A DNA stretch of 41,759 nt from an uncultured Gammaproteobacteria bacterium. GTDB lineage: Bacteria > Pseudomonadota > Gammaproteobacteria > DRLM01. Shown here piece by piece: positions 17,740 to 26,853 of the stretch (its first letter is position 1; every line of letters starts with the position of its first letter). Where the stretch lies: contig CAMYKQ010000060.1 in the NCBI GenBank assembly GCA_947259075.1, positions 1-41,759 on the forward strand, read 5' to 3'. A program made the translations under genes and the position numbers. The notes beneath the pieces were generated by a model. The model was not told the origin of the DNA, did not search any database, and was given only the letters and a program-made list of their open reading frames with translations.

Positions 17740-17771
17740 TCAAATTCTTTACGTGTGTTTTTGGGGAGCGC

Positions 17772-18062
17772 TCAGGCTTCCAAAATCGCCATGATGTCGT
17801 CTTCACGCATCACCAGCAGCTCCTGGCCATCGACCTTCACTTCGGTGCCCGAGTACTTGCCGTACAACACCGTGTCACCCACTTTCACATCCATGGCGCG
17901 CACATCACCGTTATCAAGGATCTTGCCCTTGCCCACGGCGATGACTTCACCGCGAACCGGCTTTTCGGCGGCGCTGTCAGGGATCACGATACCCCCAGCC
18001 GTTTTGCGCTCTTCATCCAAGCGGCGGACGATAACACGATCATGTAAAGGACGGACTTTCAT
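17772..18062 (-). CDS. groES: Co-chaperonin GroES
   Basis: A 96-residue Cpn10: [21 protein letters not shown], the mobile loop around [16 protein letters not shown], and the closing [26 protein letters not shown]. Full length for the family. Caps the GroEL ring. AGGGAGA precedes the ATG. First gene of groES-groEL, with promoter and CIRCE operator immediately upstream. Confidence 0.99.
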   Translation of the reverse strand: MKVRPLHDRVIVRRLDEERKTAGGIVIPDSAAEKPVRGEVIAVGKGKILDNGDVRAMDVKVGDTVLYGKYSGTEVKVDGQELLVMREDDIMAILEA

Positions 18063-18132
18063 TCGTAATCTCCCTTAAAAAAATATGGAACAATGGCTTA
18101 GCCATCACTCAGGCGACATGGGCTTGGCATTG

Positions 18133-18159
18133 TTAGCACTCGGCCCACGCGAGTGCCAA
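18133..18159. promoter_or_regulatory. CIRCE element (HrcA operator) of groES-groEL
   Basis: TTAGCACTC, 9 bases, GAGTGCCAA: one mismatch from the CIRCE consensus TTAGCACTC-N9-GAGTGCTAA. It lies immediately downstream of the -10, about 70 bases before the groES start, where HrcA binding would block transcription. An hrcA gene is not in the window. Confidence 0.92.
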
Positions 18160-18161
18160 TA

Positions 18162-18189
18162 ATAATAGTGGCGAAAATTCGAGAGTCAA
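18162..18189 (-). promoter_or_regulatory. groES-groEL promoter
   Basis: On the minus strand, TTGACT (18189-18184), 16 bp, TATTAT (18167-18162). The -10 directly abuts the CIRCE element. The region CTTGACT...GCCACTAT is only a weak match to a sigma-32 promoter, so HrcA repression is the better supported control. Confidence 0.7.
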
Positions 18190-18210
18190 GGCGGGGCGTG
18201 AAAATAAACT

Positions 18211-18672
18211 TCAGCGCCGCGGCCGGCGCTCTTCCTCGCGGCTGAAGTCACCTTCGATGGTGCGGGGCCCCTCGCCGCGCGGGGGCGGACGGGGACCCAT
18301 ATTGACCGGAGTGATGATCGCGTGACGCAACAGCCACTGCACGGCGTAGCGCCGCACCGCCGGAATCAAGCAGAGAAAACCGGCCACATCGGTGGCGAAA
18401 CCCGGGACCAGCAGTAACACGCCACCCAGCAGTAGGAACATCCCCTCCATCAATTCCAGGGCGGGAAGCTGGCCGCGCAGCAACGCGTCATGCACCCGCC
18501 GCCAAGCGGCAAAACCCTGCATGCGCATCAACACGGCGCCCAGCAACGCGGTGAACACCACTAAAAACACCGTCGGCCAAGCACCGATGAGGCCACCCAC
18601 CTTAATCAGCAGGTAGATCTCCAGCAAGGGCACGGCGATGAACAGCAGCAGTAACCAGTGAAATCCTTTCAT
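18211..18672 (-). CDS. fxsA: FxsA family membrane protein
   Basis: A 153-residue integral membrane protein with hydrophobic segments at about 5-25, 28-50 and 78-102. It has the FxsA hallmarks (FIAVPLLEIYLLIKVGGLIG and LVPGFATDVAGFLCLIPAVR). The C-terminal tail is Pro/Arg-rich and charged. E. coli FxsA (suppressor of F exclusion of phage T7) affects membrane processes by an unknown mechanism. It lies upstream of groES on the same strand, as in many gammaproteobacteria, but has no clear cotranscription signal given the groES promoter between them. Confidence 0.9.
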   Translation of the reverse strand: MKGFHWLLLLFIAVPLLEIYLLIKVGGLIGAWPTVFLVVFTALLGAVLMRMQGFAAWRRVHDALLRGQLPALELMEGMFLLLGGVLLLVPGFATDVAGFLCLIPAVRRYAVQWLLRHAIITPVNMGPRPPPRGEGPRTIEGDFSREEERRPRR

Positions 18673-18748
18673 AGCCGCGAAAGGTACAGCGGCGGGCGAA
18701 GAAGCTCAAGACTCAGGATGCAGGCCGCACTGCCAAGATGGGGCGATC

Positions 18749-18757
18749 TGCTAAGAT
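18749..18757 (+). promoter_or_regulatory. Extended -10 element just before cutA
   Basis: TGcTAAGAT fits an extended -10 and ends 8 bases before the cutA ATG, so the transcript would have a leader of only a few bases. No good -35 is seen. Confidence 0.4.
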
Positions 18758-18765
18758 AACCCGCC

Positions 18766-19092
18766 ATGAATCAGAGCCACTATGTCGTCTTCACCACCTG
18801 CCCCGACGCCGCCTGCGCCAGCGCCATCGCCGCGGCCGTGGTCGAACAAGGTCACGCCGCCTGCGTCAATATCCTCGGCGGCCTGCGCTCGGTGTATCTG
18901 TGGAAAGGCGCGCGGGAAAGCGCGGAGGAGCATCTGCTCATCATCAAAACCACCCGCGCCGCCTATCCAGCGCTGGAACAAGCGATTGCGGCCTTGCATC
19001 CCTACGAACTTCCTGAAATCATCGCGGTCCCACTGGCGGCGGGCCTGCCCGGCTATTTGGACTGGATCACCACCGCCTGCGCGCGGCCGTAA
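18766..19092 (+). CDS. cutA: Divalent-cation tolerance protein CutA
   Basis: A 108-residue CutA1 protein: VVFTTCPDAACASAIAAAVVEQGHAACVNILGGLRSVYLWKG and the closing HPYELPEIIAVPL segment are diagnostic. It forms a very stable PII-like trimer; its name comes from copper tolerance, though its molecular role is not settled. It is followed 5 bases later by dsbD, as in E. coli, where mutations mapped to the cutA locus also affect dsbD. Confidence 0.95.
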   Translation: MNQSHYVVFTTCPDAACASAIAAAVVEQGHAACVNILGGLRSVYLWKGARESAEEHLLIIKTTRAAYPALEQAIAALHPYELPEIIAVPLAAGLPGYLDWITTACARP

Positions 19093-19097
19093 ACTAT

Positions 19098-21491
19098 ATG
19101 ACATGCCGCCGCACTTCCGGCGCCACTATTTTTGGGCACACGAATCACACTAACCGGGATGCATACATCAAGGTGAGCGCAACCCTGCCAGGCTATCGGC
19201 CACTTCCCTCTCGCACCGGACAACACGTCGGCTGGCGCGCCGTGCTCGCGCTCTTGGCGCTGTGCTTGCTGGCCAGCAGCGGCGCCCATGCCGTCAAGGC
19301 CGAAGATCTGCTGCCCCCGGAGCAAGCCTACGCCTTCTCCGCGCGCAGCCTCGCCGCCGACATGGTGCGGGCGGAATGGCGTATCGCCGATGGCTATTAC
19401 CTCTACCGCGACAAGCTGCGTTTTGAAACCGCGCCCGGCGGCATTGGCCTCGGCGACACCCTGCTACCCCCGCCCACGGAAACCAAGACCGACGAATTCT
19501 TCGGCGAGATGGCGATCTACCGCGGCACGCTTACGGTGGACATCCCTTTGCTGCGCGGCCGCGACGACCCAGCTAAGCAACTCACGCTGCTCGCCCACTC
19601 CCAAGGCTGCGCCGACGCCGGGGTGTGTTTTCCGCCGCAGACCCAAACCGCCACCTTGCAGCTCATCAGCGCCCCACCCGCCGCCGAGGGCGCGAACGGC
19701 AGCGGTCTGCGCGGCCTGCTGAGCTCGTTCACCAGCAAACTGGGGCTAGGCGCGAAACCAAACGAATTCCTCGACCCCGAGCAAGCCTTCGTGCTCACGC
19801 TGGATGCCGAGGCCGACCGCGCCGTGGCCCGCTGGCGCATCGCCGAGGGCTATTATCTCTACCGCAAGCAATTCGCCTTCGCCCTGCGCGACGCGGATGG
19901 CGTCAGCCTCGGCGAAGCCCGCTTCCCGCCCGGCGTGGATAAAGTGGACGAGAGCTTCGGCCACAGCGAAGTCTATTACGATGAGGCCGCCATCGAGCTG
20001 CCCCTCAGCCGCAGCGGCGGCGGCGCCGCGCAAGCGGTCACCCTCGAAGTCCGTTATCAAGGCTGCGCCGACGCCGGGCTGTGTTATCCGCCCATCACTA
20101 AAAATCTGCCGCTGAGCCTGCCCGCGGCCGGCGGCGCCGTGGCGGCGGCCGCGCCCGGCAATAACGCCGGCGGCTTTGTCTCCGAACAAGACCGCTACGC
20201 CCTGTCCTTGCAGGACGGCAACCGCTTCCTCACCCTGCTGAGCTTCTTCGGCGTAGGTATCTTGCTGGCCTTCACCCCCTGCGTCTTTCCGATGCTGCCC
20301 ATCCTCTCGACCCTGATCGTGGGTCAAGGCGCGGCCGTCACCACCCGCAAGGCATTCAGCCTGTCGCTGGCCTATGTGCTGGCCATGGCCGTCACCTACA
20401 CCGCCGCCGGGGTGCTCGCCGGTCTATTCGGCGCCAATCTGCAAGCGGCCTTCCAAAACCCGTGGATCATCGGCAGCTTCAGCGCCCTGTTCGTGGTCTT
20501 GGCCCTGAGCATGTTCGGCTTTTATAACCTGCAACTCCCGGCCAGCCTACAAACCAAACTCAGCGAACTGAGCAATCAGCAAAAGGGCGGCACCCTCATC
20601 GGCGCCGCGGTGATGGGCCTGCTGTCCGCGCTCATCGTCGGCCCTTGCGTGGCCGCGCCGCTGGCGGGCGCCCTGATCTATATCGGCCAGACCGGCGACG
20701 CGGTGCTGGGCGGCCTGGCCCTGTTCGCCATGAGCATGGGCATGGGCGCGCCGCTGCTGGCGGTGGGCACCTCGGCCGGCAAATGGCTGCCCAAGATCAG
20801 CGGCTGGATGAACACCATCAAGGCCGTCTTCGGGGTGATGCTGCTGGCCCTCGCCATCTGGATGCTGGAACGCATTCTCCCCGGGCCGCTCAGCCTGGTG
20901 TTGTGGGGCGTGTTATTCATCGTCTCCGCGGTGTATATGGGCGCCTTCGACCGGCTGCTGCCCGATGCCACCGGCTGGCGCAAATTATGGAAGGGCTCGG
21001 GCCTGGTGTTCATGTTGTACGGTGCGCTGCTGCTGGTGGGCGCCGCCGGCGGCGGCAGCGATATGCTGCAGCCCTTGCGCGGCGCGAGCTTCGCTGCGTC
21101 GTCCGCCGGGGCAGGCCAATCACACGGCTTGCGCTTCACCCGCGTCAAGGGCCTCGACGGCCTGCAACAAGCCCTGCGCAGCGCCGAGGGCAAGACCGTG
21201 ATGCTGGATTTCTACGCCGACTGGTGCGTCAGCTGCAAAGAGATGGAGCGCGACACCTTCTCCGACGCCAAGGTGCAAGCGGCCTTGAGCGGCACCGTGC
21301 TGCTGCAGGCCGACGTCACCGCCAACGACGCCGCCGACCAGACCCTGCTCAAACACTTCGGTCTCTTCGGCCCGCCCTCCATCATTTTCTTTGACGGCAA
21401 CGGCGCGGAACGGCGGCCCTACCGCCTGGTCGGGTATTTGGCGCCGGACGCCTTCGCCCAGCACGTTCAACTGGCCCTCAACGGCCGCTAA
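19098..21491 (+). CDS. dsbD: Thiol:disulfide interchange protein DsbD with two N-terminal alpha domains
   Basis: A 797-residue protein (usual DsbD about 565-600). After a hydrophobic signal segment (about 46-64) come two tandem nDsbD domains: about 70-190, with the redox pair in GCADAGVC (C171, C177), and about 225-340, with GCADAGLC (C323, C329). The membrane part (about 378-640) keeps both transport cysteines (FTPCVFP and VGPCVAAP). The C-terminal thioredoxin domain has DWCVSCKEME (C710, C713). Role: carries electrons from cytoplasmic thioredoxin across the inner membrane to periplasmic DsbC, CcmG and similar partners. The ATG at 19098 gives a long N-terminus before the signal; GTG at 19173 is an alternative start. 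A TlpA-like thioredoxin follows, and cytochromes c elsewhere in the window could need this reductant. Confidence 0.93.
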   Translation: MTCRRTSGATIFGHTNHTNRDAYIKVSATLPGYRPLPSRTGQHVGWRAVLALLALCLLASSGAHAVKAEDLLPPEQAYAFSARSLAADMVRAEWRIADGYYLYRDKLRFETAPGGIGLGDTLLPPPTETKTDEFFGEMAIYRGTLTVDIPLLRGRDDPAKQLTLLAHSQGCADAGVCFPPQTQTATLQLISAPPAAEGANGSGLRGLLSSFTSKLGLGAKPNEFLDPEQAFVLTLDAEADRAVARWRIAEGYYLYRKQFAFALRDADGVSLGEARFPPGVDKVDESFGHSEVYYDEAAIELPLSRSGGGAAQAVTLEVRYQGCADAGLCYPPITKNLPLSLPAAGGAVAAAAPGNNAGGFVSEQDRYALSLQDGNRFLTLLSFFGVGILLAFTPCVFPMLPILSTLIVGQGAAVTTRKAFSLSLAYVLAMAVTYTAAGVLAGLFGANLQAAFQNPWIIGSFSALFVVLALSMFGFYNLQLPASLQTKLSELSNQQKGGTLIGAAVMGLLSALIVGPCVAAPLAGALIYIGQTGDAVLGGLALFAMSMGMGAPLLAVGTSAGKWLPKISGWMNTIKAVFGVMLLALAIWMLERILPGPLSLVLWGVLFIVSAVYMGAFDRLLPDATGWRKLWKGSGLVFMLYGALLLVGAAGGGSDMLQPLRGASFAASSAGAGQSHGLRFTRVKGLDGLQQALRSAEGKTVMLDFYADWCVSCKEMERDTFSDAKVQAALSGTVLLQADVTANDAADQTLLKHFGLFGPPSIIFFDGNGAERRPYRLVGYLAPDAFAQHVQLALNGR

Positions 21492-21511
21492 CCGGGAATT
21501 ATCGCAACAGC

Positions 21512-22084
21512 ATGACCGCACCCAACGCACTCAAACGCCCCGGCGTCGTCATCGGCATCATCATGATGCTGGGCGCGCTCTTCGGCGCCGCCGGCATCTG
21601 GAGCGAAATGGCGCAGCGCAAGCAAGCGGACTCGGACGGCGAGCCGGTGGAGCAAGCGGGCATCGTCGGCCAAGCACGCCCCGACTTCATCCTGCCCGAC
21701 CTGCTCGGCACGGCCCGCGCCGCGAAGGAATGGGACGGCAAGGTGGTCGCGCTGAATTTCTGGGCCACTTGGTGCCCGCCCTGCAAACGCGAAATCCCCA
21801 GCTTCAACGCCCTGCAAAAAGAACTGGGCGCGGCGGGCCTGCAATTCGTCGGCATCGCCATCGACGAATCCAAAGCCGTGACGGACTACACCCAGGAAAC
21901 CGCCATCGACTACCCAGTGCTGGTCAGCGAAGACGAGGGCATGCGCACCGCCCAGCGCTACGGCAACATGGCGGGCATCCTGCCCTACACCGTCATCATT
22001 GACCGCCAAGGCCGCATCGCCTTCGCCCGCTACGGCGAACTCAGCGAAAAAATGGCGCGCGAAGTCATCAAATCCCTGCTTTAG
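21512..22084 (+). CDS. Membrane-anchored TlpA/ResA-like thiol-disulfide oxidoreductase
   Basis: A 190-residue protein with an N-terminal signal-anchor (about 11-30) and a thioredoxin-like domain of the AhpC-TSA/Redoxin type: PDFILPDLLG, then VALNFWATWCPPCKREIPSF (active site WCPPC, 87-91), and the cis-Pro region GILPYTVIIDRQG. This is the TlpA/ResA/CcmG layout. Likely role: reducing cysteines of periplasmic proteins, for example apocytochrome c, with electrons from DsbD. The gene begins 20 bases after dsbD, so they probably form one operon, and DsbD is its likely reductant. Exact substrate unknown. Confidence 0.85.
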   Translation: MTAPNALKRPGVVIGIIMMLGALFGAAGIWSEMAQRKQADSDGEPVEQAGIVGQARPDFILPDLLGTARAAKEWDGKVVALNFWATWCPPCKREIPSFNALQKELGAAGLQFVGIAIDESKAVTDYTQETAIDYPVLVSEDEGMRTAQRYGNMAGILPYTVIIDRQGRIAFARYGELSEKMAREVIKSLL

Positions 22085-22192
22085 GCTTAAGCCACTCACA
22101 AGCAAAAGAGACAAAGTCGCGGCGATCTGCCGCGAATGAGCGGAAAACATTTGGCGATATGGACAAACCCGGCCTCGCCATGCAAAATGGCG

Positions 22193-22266
22193 GCGTGCTG
22201 CGGTGAACCCGTTTGCTCAGCACGCTAAAGGGGGGTGTAAAGCCGTCCTCACGGCTAGAATCACCC
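22193..22266 (+). other. Structured region upstream of aroQ
   Basis: Two hairpins lie in the 209-base gap before aroQ. One is GCGTGCTG (22193-22200) with CAGCACGC (22218-22225). The other is AGCCGT-CCTC-ACGGCT (22241-22256), enclosed by GGGTG (22233-22237) and CACCC (22262-22266). No known riboswitch class was recognised and no T-tract follows. It could be a leader element or simple GC-rich sequence. Confidence 0.3.
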
Positions 22267-22293
22267 ACCTGATGGAGAGTTGAAGGATCACGC

Positions 22294-22737
22294 ATGGCTA
22301 CATTGCTTGTGTTGCACGGACCCAATCTGAATTTGCTCGGCAGCCGCGAGCCGTCCCACTACGGCCACGCCAGCCTCGACAGCATCAACCAGGGCCTGGA
22401 GGCTACCGCCGCCGCGGGCGGGCACCGGCTGCTGTGTTTCCAAAGCAATGCGGAACACGCCCTGATTGAACGCATCCACGCCGCCGCGCAAGAAGGCGTG
22501 GCCTTTATCATTTTCAATCCGGCGGCCTTCACCCACACCAGCGTGGCGCTGCGCGACGCGCTCCTGGCGGTGAAGATCCCTTTCATCGAAGTGCATTTAT
22601 CGAACATCCACGCCCGCGAGTCCTTTCGCCGCCGCTCCTATTTCTCCGACGTGGCGGCCGGCGTCATCAGCGGCCTCGGGGCGCAAGTGTATCAATTGGC
22701 CTTACAGGCGGCCCTGCAAGGCCTCACGGACAATTAA
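22294..22737 (+). CDS. aroQ: 3-dehydroquinate dehydratase, type II
   Basis: A 147-residue type II dehydroquinase: [25 protein letters not shown] holds the catalytic Arg/Tyr loop, [17 protein letters not shown] the substrate-binding Asn, and [14 protein letters not shown] the catalytic His. It turns 3-dehydroquinate into 3-dehydroshikimate in the shikimate pathway as a cytosolic dodecamer. GAAGGATCACGC gives a ribosome-binding site. It leads the common aroQ-accB-accC cluster, with accB starting 22 bases after its stop. Confidence 0.97.
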   Translation: MATLLVLHGPNLNLLGSREPSHYGHASLDSINQGLEATAAAGGHRLLCFQSNAEHALIERIHAAAQEGVAFIIFNPAAFTHTSVALRDALLAVKIPFIEVHLSNIHARESFRRRSYFSDVAAGVISGLGAQVYQLALQAALQGLTDN

Positions 22738-22759
22738 TTTCTAGGTAGCGAAACACGTC

Positions 22760-23206
22760 ATGGATATACGCAAAGTTAAAAAACTCATCGAGCTGCTCGA
22801 AGAATCCGGCATCGCCGAGATCGAGATCCGCGAAGGCGAGGAATCGGTGCGCATCAGCCGTCACTCCCCCGCGCCGGCCATGATGCCCTCAATGATGTAT
22901 GCGCCGCCCGCCGCGCCGCTCGCGCCCGCCACCGCCGCCATCATTGAGAGCCCCAAGGCGGAGATCCCCAGCGGTCACAGCGTCATCAGCCCCATGGTCG
23001 GCACCTTTTACCGCTCCTCGGCGCCGGGCAATAAGTCCTTCGTCGAGGTAGGCCAGCACGTCAAGGCTGGCGACACCTTGTGCATCATCGAGGCGATGAA
23101 GATGTTCAATCAAATCGAAGCGGATAAAGCGGGGACAGTGAAGGCCATCCTGGTCGAAAACGGCCAGCCGGTCGAATATGGCCAACCGCTCTTCATTATC
23201 GAATAA
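22760..23206 (+). CDS. accB: Biotin carboxyl carrier protein of acetyl-CoA carboxylase
   Basis: A 148-residue BCCP: N-terminal [23 protein letters not shown], an Ala/Pro-rich flexible linker (about 40-70), and a C-terminal biotinyl domain with [13 protein letters not shown] and the biotinylation motif [12 protein letters not shown] (the central Lys carries biotin). The position after AMKM is Phe where many homologues have Met. Carries carboxybiotin between AccC and the carboxyltransferase in fatty acid synthesis. Cotranscribed with accC, 38 bases downstream. Confidence 0.98.
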   Translation: MDIRKVKKLIELLEESGIAEIEIREGEESVRISRHSPAPAMMPSMMYAPPAAPLAPATAAIIESPKAEIPSGHSVISPMVGTFYRSSAPGNKSFVEVGQHVKAGDTLCIIEAMKMFNQIEADKAGTVKAILVENGQPVEYGQPLFIIE

Positions 23207-23244
23207 CGCATAATCCGGGCCTCAGCTCACGGTGAATACATCTC

Positions 23245-24594
23245 ATGTTGGATAAAGTCGTCATCGCCAATCGCGGCGAAATCGCCCTGCGCATCTGGCG
23301 CGCCTGCAAGGAATTGGGCATTAAAACCGTCGCCGTGCACTCCACCGCCGACCGCGATCTCAAACACGTGCGCCTCGCCGATGAATCGGTGTGCATCGGC
23401 CCGCCCGCGGCGGCCAAGAGTTATTTGAACATCCCCGCCGTCATCAGCGCCGCCGAGGTCACCGACGCCGTGGCCATCCATCCCGGTTACGGCTTCCTCT
23501 CGGAAAACGCCGACTTCGCCGAGGCGGTGGACCGCAGCGGCTTCATCTTCATCGGCCCGCGGCCGGAGACCATCCGCCTCATGGGCGACAAGATCTCCGC
23601 CAAGGCCGCGATGAAAAAGGCCGGCATCCCCTGCGTGCCCGGCTCCGACGGCCCCACCCCGGACAATCCCGATGAGATTATGGCCATGGCCAAGGACATC
23701 GGTTATCCCGTCATCATCAAGGCGGCGGGCGGCGGCGGCGGACGCGGCATGCGCGTGGTCCACGGCGAGGCCACCTTGCTTGAGGCCCTCTCGCTCACCA
23801 AGAGCGAGGCGGCCTCGGCCTTCGGCAATGACACGGTGTACATGGAGAAATTCCTCGAGAATCCGCGCCACATCGAATTCCAAGTGCTGGCCGACGGCCA
23901 GGGCAACGCCATTCATTTGGGCGAGCGCGACTGCTCGGTGCAGCGCCGCCACCAAAAGGTCATCGAGGAGGCGCCCGCGCCCGGCCTCCCGGAAAAACTG
24001 CGCAACAAAATCGGCGAACGCTGCGCCGAGGCCTGCCGCAAGATCGGCTACCGCGGCGCCGGCACCTTCGAGTTTTTGTACGAAAACGAGGAGTTTTATT
24101 TCATTGAGATGAATACCCGCCTGCAAGTCGAGCATCCGGTCACGGAGATGATTACCGGCGTGGACATCGTCAAGGAACAGCTGCGCATCGCCGCGGGGGA
24201 ACCGCTATCGTACAAACAAAAAGACATCCATTTCCGCGGCCACGCCATCGAATGCCGCATCAACGCTGAAGACCCCAAGAACTTCACCCCCTCTCCCGGC
24301 ACCATCAGCCTGTATCATCCGCCCGGCGGGCCGGGCATCCGCGTCGACTCCCATCTCTATTCCGGCTATACCGTGCCGCCGCACTATGATTCGATGATAG
24401 GCAAGATCATCGCCTACGGTGATGACCGCGAGAAGGCCTTGGCGCGCATGCGCACCGCGCTCACAGAGATGGTGGTGGAAGGGATCAAGACCAATATTCT
24501 GCTGCACCGCGACATCCTCAACGACGGCGCCTTCCAAGCCGGCGGCACTAATATTCACTTTCTGGAAAAGAAGCTCAAATTCGCGGCGAAATAA
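23245..24594 (+). CDS. accC: Biotin carboxylase of acetyl-CoA carboxylase
   Basis: A 449-residue ATP-grasp enzyme of standard length: [39 protein letters not shown], the glycine-rich ATP loop [46 protein letters not shown], and a C-terminal domain with AHAIEC-like residues ([13 protein letters not shown]). It carboxylates biotin on AccB using ATP and bicarbonate, the first step of malonyl-CoA synthesis. Confidence 0.99.
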   Translation: MLDKVVIANRGEIALRIWRACKELGIKTVAVHSTADRDLKHVRLADESVCIGPPAAAKSYLNIPAVISAAEVTDAVAIHPGYGFLSENADFAEAVDRSGFIFIGPRPETIRLMGDKISAKAAMKKAGIPCVPGSDGPTPDNPDEIMAMAKDIGYPVIIKAAGGGGGRGMRVVHGEATLLEALSLTKSEAASAFGNDTVYMEKFLENPRHIEFQVLADGQGNAIHLGERDCSVQRRHQKVIEEAPAPGLPEKLRNKIGERCAEACRKIGYRGAGTFEFLYENEEFYFIEMNTRLQVEHPVTEMITGVDIVKEQLRIAAGEPLSYKQKDIHFRGHAIECRINAEDPKNFTPSPGTISLYHPPGGPGIRVDSHLYSGYTVPPHYDSMIGKIIAYGDDREKALARMRTALTEMVVEGIKTNILLHRDILNDGAFQAGGTNIHFLEKKLKFAAK

Positions 24595-24630
24595 CCGCGG
24601 GCGGGCCACGCCCCGCGCGACTGGAACCCC

Positions 24631-25527
24631 ATGCCCTGGCTGCAAATCACCGTTGAAACCAAAGAAACCGAGTCCGAGCGCATCGCCGCGGCGCTGCACG
24701 AGGCTGGCGCGGCCGCGGTGACGCTGCAAGACGCCGCCGACCAGCCCCTGTTTCAACTGCAGCCCGGCGAAACCCCGCTGTGGGCCGAGACCCATGTCAT
24801 CGGTTTATTTGAAGAGGGCGCGGACGCCGAGGCTATCTTGGCGCAATTGCAAGACCCTGACGCCGGCAGCGCGCCCTTACGCAGCCGCGTCACCACCCTG
24901 CCCGATCAAGATTGGGAGCGCGCGTGGATGGATCAATTCCACCCCATGCGTTTCGGCGAACGGCTGTGGGTGGTGCCGCACTGGCACACGCCGCCCGACC
25001 CGGACGCGGTCAACATCATGCTCGATCCGGGCCTCGCCTTCGGCACCGGCACCCATCCCACCACCGCGCTGTGTCTCGAGTGGCTGGACGGTGAAGCGTT
25101 GCGCGAAAAAACCGTGATCGACTTCGGCTGCGGCTCGGGCATCCTCGCCATCGCCGCCGCCAAACTCGGCGCCGCGCGGGTGTGGGCGGTGGATCACGAC
25201 CCGCAAGCCCTGCAGGCCACCCGCGACAACGCCCGCGCCAACGGCGTCGCGGACATTATCAGCACCTGCACCGCGGAGGACCTGCCGGCGCCGCAGGCCG
25301 ACGTGCTGCTCGCCAATATTCTCGCCGCGCCCATCATCAGCCTGGCGCCGCATTTCGCCGCCTTGCTACATCCCGGCGGGCGCGTGCTGCTCTCCGGCAT
25401 CCTCGCCGCCCAAGCCGACGAGGTACTGGAAAAATACCGCACTTGGTTTACCATGGCTCCGGTTGCGGTGCGCGAAGAGTGGATCCGCGCCCACGGACGG
25501 CGCAACAACACCGCCGCGCCTAGTTAA
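24631..25527 (+). CDS. prmA: Ribosomal protein L11 methyltransferase
   Basis: A 298-residue PrmA. The N-terminal substrate-binding domain has MPWLQITVETKETESERIAAALHEAGAAAVT. The SAM-binding domain has LDPGLAFGTGTHPTTALCLEWL, VIDFGCGSGILAIAAAKLGA and the post-I VDHDPQALQATRDNA, then LLANILAAPI. It trimethylates several amino groups of L11; loss is usually tolerated. Located 36 bases after accC, as in many gammaproteobacteria. Confidence 0.97.
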   Translation: MPWLQITVETKETESERIAAALHEAGAAAVTLQDAADQPLFQLQPGETPLWAETHVIGLFEEGADAEAILAQLQDPDAGSAPLRSRVTTLPDQDWERAWMDQFHPMRFGERLWVVPHWHTPPDPDAVNIMLDPGLAFGTGTHPTTALCLEWLDGEALREKTVIDFGCGSGILAIAAAKLGAARVWAVDHDPQALQATRDNARANGVADIISTCTAEDLPAPQADVLLANILAAPIISLAPHFAALLHPGGRVLLSGILAAQADEVLEKYRTWFTMAPVAVREEWIRAHGRRNNTAAPS

Positions 25528-25550
25528 ACGACAGGGAAGTAAGCACCAGC

Positions 25551-26735
25551 ATGTACACCCAGTGTCCCCAGTGCGCGACTGTCTTCCGCATCAACGTCGG
25601 CCAACTCACTCAAGCCCGCGGGCGCGTGCGCTGCGGCGTGTGTCAGCACGACTTCAATGCCCTGGAATTACTCAGCGAACGGCTCGACGCGTTTAGCAAA
25701 ACCGGCGGCGACGTGGCTGCGGCGGCCCGCCACCCCGGCGACATCAGCGATCACGCCGCGCCCGACACCGCTGAAAGCGGCGCCGCGACTCACGCGCAGC
25801 GACAAGAAGACACCCTGGCGGAATCCGCGGCCGCGTCCGACTCGCGCGCCGAGCAACAAACCACCGCTGAAAATCACGGCGAGGTCGAGGCCGCGGTCCC
25901 GCAACAGGCACCGGAAAATCCCCTCGCGCCGGCCAGCGCAGCCCCCTTCCTCGCCAGCTTGACTGAGGGCGAACCGGCACACGATGAACACACCGGCGCC
26001 TCCGCAAGCACCGGGTTCACCTCCGTCGATCCCGCGCCCGCCCACACCCTGCGCGAGATCAAACCCTTCAGCGCTACGGAGCACGAGCGCCTCGGCGCCG
26101 CGCCCTGGGTGAACACGGGCTTAGCCGCGGCAAATGCGCCCCGGCGCGAACCCACGGTCAGCTCGGTGACGGAGTCCCTGCCAGGCGATGAGACCGCGGG
26201 CATATCCCCCATCCAGCCCGAGGCCCGGCACGACATCGAAACCCAGGCGGCGGGGGGCGGCGGCTGGTTTAAAACCCTCAGCTGGGCGCTGGCCAATCTG
26301 GCGCTCATCGCCGTGCTGCTCGGGCAATATGCCTATTTCAACCGCGAGGAAATGGCGCAATACCCGGAGCTGCGCCCCTGGCTCAGCGGCCTGTGCGGAC
26401 TCATCGCCTGTGATGTGCCTTTGCGCAAGGATGCCAGCCGCATCGCCCTGACCAACCGCGTGGTGCAATCCCACCCCAGCCACGAACACGCCCTGCTCAT
26501 CGATGCCACCTTGGTCAACGAGGCGGCCTTCACCCAACCCTATCCCGTGGTGGAGTTACGCTTCTCCGATCTCAATAATAATTCGGTAGCGGGCCGCCGC
26601 TTCCGCCCCTATGAATATCTGCCGCAGGGCATCAACATCAAACAAGGCATGGCGCCCAAAGAGCCCTTGCGCTTCTCGCTGGAGATCGCCGACCCCGGTA
26701 AAGAGGCGGTCAGCTTTCAATTCAACTTGTTATAA
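25551..26735 (+). CDS. Zinc-ribbon and DUF3426 domain membrane protein
   Basis: A 394-residue protein. The N-terminal MJ0042-type zinc ribbon has CPQCATVFRIN and RCGVCQHDF (about 4-35). A long acidic, Ala/Pro/Glu-rich low-complexity linker (about 45-235) follows, then one membrane segment (about 246-263, LSWALANLALIAVLLGQY) and a C-terminal DUF3426 domain (about 270-394) that ends EAVSFQFNLL. Function is unknown; family members lie between prmA and dusB or near type IV pilus and peptidoglycan genes. The zinc ribbon should face the cytoplasm and DUF3426 the periplasm. Confidence 0.85.
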   Translation: MYTQCPQCATVFRINVGQLTQARGRVRCGVCQHDFNALELLSERLDAFSKTGGDVAAAARHPGDISDHAAPDTAESGAATHAQRQEDTLAESAAASDSRAEQQTTAENHGEVEAAVPQQAPENPLAPASAAPFLASLTEGEPAHDEHTGASASTGFTSVDPAPAHTLREIKPFSATEHERLGAAPWVNTGLAAANAPRREPTVSSVTESLPGDETAGISPIQPEARHDIETQAAGGGGWFKTLSWALANLALIAVLLGQYAYFNREEMAQYPELRPWLSGLCGLIACDVPLRKDASRIALTNRVVQSHPSHEHALLIDATLVNEAAFTQPYPVVELRFSDLNNNSVAGRRFRPYEYLPQGINIKQGMAPKEPLRFSLEIADPGKEAVSFQFNLL

Positions 26736-26789
26736 AAACATCATGGCGGACGGGGGCAAGCCTGGCGTTAAACAGCACGGCTTAGGCCC

Positions 26790-26818
26790 TTTATCCCCCC
26801 GGCGCTTGGGAGTATGAT
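26790..26818 (+). promoter_or_regulatory. Candidate promoter of dusB-fis
   Basis: TTTATC, 17 bp, TATGAT, followed by a GC-rich segment (GCCGCCC). A GC-rich discriminator would fit the stringent control known for fis operons, but the -35 match is poor. Confidence 0.35.
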
Positions 26819-26853
26819 GCCGCCCTTTCCCCGGGAAATTTTGATCCACCGCC

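Noticed and set aside
23227-24135. 302-codon minus-strand open frame opposite accC
   Set aside because: Shadow of accC; no recognisable product.
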